Shown here: positions 62,076 through 64,000 of the stretch, in pieces
Layout: each line of letters opens with the position of its first letter
How positions within the stretch are numbered: the stretch's first letter is position 1
NCBI RefSeq assembly: GCF_014205075.1
Contig: NZ_JACHMU010000001.1
Span: 992,001-1,056,000 of the forward strand
Length of the DNA stretch: 64,000 bases
Direction of reading: 5' to 3'
Origin: Microbacterium ginsengiterrae
Lineage (GTDB): Bacteria; Actinomycetota; Actinomycetes; Actinomycetales; Microbacteriaceae
The notes under the pieces: generated by a model
What the model saw: only the letters and a program-made list of their open reading frames with translations
Told to the model about the DNA's origin: nothing
Database searches by the model: none
Program-made: the position numbers and the translations under genes

Positions 62076-62192
62076 AGGTGCGCCGCCACCGCCACACGCG
62101 TGACACTCGCCGCGGCGAATTGGCACGCCGAAGCGCGGCAGCCGACGCAACCTCCCCCGATGCCGTAGCCCAACGACCGGTTAGTGCGGCCC

Positions 62193-63176
62193 TCAGGACA
62201 GTTCGAGCTCGACCGTCGCCATCTCGGCGCCGCCCGACGCACGGACCCTGGACACGCAGGGGCAGAGCTTCGACTTCGCATCCCGCTGGCGCTCGCTGTA
62301 GAAGACGTCGCGGTGGTCGATGTCCCCGTCGAGCCCCACCACCCGCGCTTCGCAGATGCCGCACTCGCCCTTGCGGCAGTCGAACATGGCGTCCGCGCCG
62401 GCGCCCTCGAGTGCTTCCAACAGCGTCTGGGTGGGTGAGACGACGCACTCGATCCCGCTCGCGGGAATCCGCACCAGGAAGGGCTCGGGCTGGAACCAGC
62501 CGCTGTTCCCGAATGTCTCGAACCTCAGGTTGGCTGGCGGCCTGCCAGCATCGTCCCATGCCCGCCGCACGGCGTCCATCAGCCGGATGGGGCCGCACAT
62601 GTAGAGCTCGACATCGTCTTCGAGGGCGGCGACGAAAGCCCTCACGTCGATCGATGTCCCCTCGTCCCGCACATGCGCCTGCAACCGATCGCCGTGCTCG
62701 GCGGTCAGCGCGTCGAGATAGGCCATCTGCGTCCGGCTCCGGCCGCAGTACGCGATGCGGTAGTCCTTCCCCGTCGTGCGCGCGGCGGTCATCATCCCGC
62801 GCAGCGCGGTGATGCCGACCCCACCGGCCAGGAACGCGTAGCTGCGCCCGCCGTAGCTGAAGGGGAAGTCCTGCAGCGGGTGGGTAGCCTCGACCCGGTC
62901 GCCGGGGCGCAGCGCATGCATGACAGCCGCGCCACCGCGCGACACATCGCTGCGATGGATGCAGAGGGCGAAGGATCCGTCGTCGGCGACCTCGGCGATC
63001 GAATAGGAGCGAGTGGTCGGTTCCGCGCCGATGCGCATCCGGACCTCCACATGGGCACCGGGGTCGATGCGCTGCGGGTCGTCCGGCGCCAGTACGATCC
63101 GCCGGATCCGGTCGGTGACCGGCGCGCACTCGACGACAGTGGCGAACTGCCACGCGAGGGTGTGCGACGTCGCCAT
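62193..63176 (-). CDS. PDR/VanB-type oxidoreductase (reductase of a Rieske oxygenase)
   Basis: A 327-residue phthalate-dioxygenase-reductase-like protein: an FMN barrel (RSYSIAEVADDG), an NAD domain (FLAGGVGITALRGMM, LYMCGPIRLMDAV) and a C-terminal [2Fe-2S] ferredoxin (DCRKGECGICEARV, last Cys in LCPCVSR). It supplies electrons to the Rieske oxygenase encoded one base upstream. The order oxygenase then reductase matches vanAB-like pairs. Confidence 0.92.
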   Translation of the reverse strand: MATSHTLAWQFATVVECAPVTDRIRRIVLAPDDPQRIDPGAHVEVRMRIGAEPTTRSYSIAEVADDGSFALCIHRSDVSRGGAAVMHALRPGDRVEATHPLQDFPFSYGGRSYAFLAGGVGITALRGMMTAARTTGKDYRIAYCGRSRTQMAYLDALTAEHGDRLQAHVRDEGTSIDVRAFVAALEDDVELYMCGPIRLMDAVRRAWDDAGRPPANLRFETFGNSGWFQPEPFLVRIPASGIECVVSPTQTLLEALEGAGADAMFDCRKGECGICEARVVGLDGDIDHRDVFYSERQRDAKSKLCPCVSRVRASGGAEMATVELELS

Positions 63177-63177
63177 C

Positions 63178-64000
63178 TCAGCGGCCGCTCGCGGCGGCGA
63201 GTTGCCGCTCCGCCGGGGGCGGTGCGACGGCCGAACGACCTTCTGTCGCCAGCATCCGCTCCAGGAGCCGGCGGACCCACATGCCGCCGGCGTCGATGTT
63301 GAGGCTGTAGAACTCGTAGTCCGGATTGGCGTCGATGGCCTCCTGCTGTGCCTTGAGCATGCGCTCGTCCTCGCTGAAGACGCCGTGCACCCCGTTGCGC
63401 AGCTGGGTGGTGATGAGCTGGCTCTCCAGACGGTAGTTGCGCTGGAACGACCAGAAGTAATGGCAGGTCCGGTCCGTCTCCGGAGTGATCGTGTTCATCA
63501 CGTACCCGTTGACGCCGTGCGACCGATCCCCCTCGCGCGCGCCCGTGCCCGCTGCGGCGACGCCGACATCGAGGCAGATCGTCGACGGGGACTCGAAGTG
63601 GATGATCTGCCAGCGGTCGACACGACCGGAGAAGCCGGGGAACTTGTCGCGCATGTTCTTGAGCCAGAAGGGCGGCGGCTCGATGTCCAGCATCCACCGT
63701 TCGACCGTGACGGTGCCGTCGGTGTGGGTCGTGACGAACTCCGATTCGCTGAGCTCCGCTTGACCGATGCTCGACGTGTGCACGAACTCCTCGTGCGTGA
63801 GGTCCATCAGGTTGTCGAGGACGAGCTGGTAGTTGCACTCCGCGTGGATGAGCTCGCCGTCGCCGGTCCACTCCGGATCGGTCATCTGGTGCATGTCGGG
63901 GATCGTCGACGGGTCTGCGAGCGCCGGTTCGCCCACCCACACCCACACGTACCGGTAGCGATCGACGACGGGAAAGGACGCCACCGTCGCGCTCGGGTTG
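63178..64000 (-). CDS. Rieske-type ring-hydroxylating/O-demethylating oxygenase, 3' part
   Basis: The visible 270 or so residues are the C-terminal catalytic domain of a VanA-like oxygenase; the N-terminal Rieske domain lies beyond the window edge, and the frame is open to 64000. It has FPVVDRYRYVWVWVGEPALAD and the mononuclear-iron region DNLMDLTHEEFVHTSSIG with the expected Asp/His residues. VanA-type enzymes demethylate methoxylated aromatics such as vanillate; the actual substrate is unknown. The ATG-like GTG at 63984 is internal, not a start. Confidence 0.88.
   Translation of the reverse strand, partial: NPSATVASFPVVDRYRYVWVWVGEPALADPSTIPDMHQMTDPEWTGDGELIHAECNYQLVLDNLMDLTHEEFVHTSSIGQAELSESEFVTTHTDGTVTVERWMLDIEPPPFWLKNMRDKFPGFSGRVDRWQIIHFESPSTICLDVGVAAAGTGAREGDRSHGVNGYVMNTITPETDRTCHYFWSFQRNYRLESQLITTQLRNGVHGVFSEDERMLKAQQEAIDANPDYEFYSLNIDAGGMWVRRLLERMLATEGRSAVAPPPAERQLAAASGR

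Noticed and set aside
62076..62192. Intergenic stretch checked for an RNA gene or terminator
   Set aside because: It lies between convergent genes, but I could not draw a convincing hairpin or RNA fold.

Overview
The window looks like chromosome of a high-GC actinobacterium, most likely Microbacterium or a close relative in the Microbacteriaceae. That is an inference from GC-rich coding with GTG starts and 4-base RTGA gene overlaps, an HspR/HAIR-controlled dnaK-grpE-dnaJ-hspR operon, a phenylacetate cluster of actinobacterial type, a LAXTG-type cell-wall sorting signal, and the frequent oligomer GGATGCC on both strands. I saw no rRNA, tRNA, CRISPR array, insertion sequence or prophage. Nearly all the DNA is coding.

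Layout. 1-6.7 kb: end of a PEBP-family gene, exodeoxyribonuclease III, a NarL-type two-component pair, an FMN reductase, a NatAB-like ABC exporter and a nitroreductase. 6.7-15.6 kb: a TetR repressor diverging from paaF-paaH-paaZ and paaABCDE-paaG, with the same operator in front of both units. 15.6-28.9 kb: housekeeping genes, including an N-domain-less ClpB, CoaBC, two GT4 glycosyltransferases, MgtE, a flavin amine oxidase whose domain order is circularly permuted, and a DHFR-like/TetR pair.

29.0-46.8 kb is the most striking part: a LacI-controlled locus that I read as a complete D-arabinan (mycobacterial arabinogalactan/lipoarabinomannan arabinan) utilisation system. It holds a secreted, LAXTG-anchored DUF4185/GH183 endo-D-arabinanase, a DUF4185-like lipoprotein, a substrate-binding protein with two permeases, cytoplasmic GH172 and GH116 exo-enzymes, an L-fucose/D-arabinose isomerase-type enzyme, an FGGY kinase, an SDR dehydrogenase, a lactonase, and one protein of unknown family. 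Five near-identical palindromes (GAAAYCGATTTC or a close variant) mark its promoters; in two of them the palindrome sits exactly between the -35 and -10 boxes. The proposed flow is cleavage outside the cell, import of oligosaccharides, trimming to D-arabinose inside, then D-ribulose and D-ribulose 5-phosphate.

46.8-52.4 kb: a GntR-controlled operon for a sugar acid or related organic acid (HpaI-type aldolase, TctCBA tripartite transporter, DapA-type lyase). 52.5-53.4 kb: a deletion-fusion remnant of a sugar ABC transporter. 53.6-54.9 kb: a CYP152 fatty-acid peroxygenase. 55.0-58.9 kb: the heat-shock operon. 59.1-62.1 kb: a lipoprotein, an alpha/beta hydrolase bracketed by 32-bp direct repeats, a DUF3817 protein and an AraC regulator. 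62.2-64.0 kb: a PDR-type reductase and the 3' part of a Rieske oxygenase.

A recurrent signal is a TANNNT box exactly 6-7 bases before the start codon of many genes, the signature of leaderless transcripts. In three places that box drives a tiny leader ORF of 11-16 codons whose stop codon overlaps the start of the main gene.
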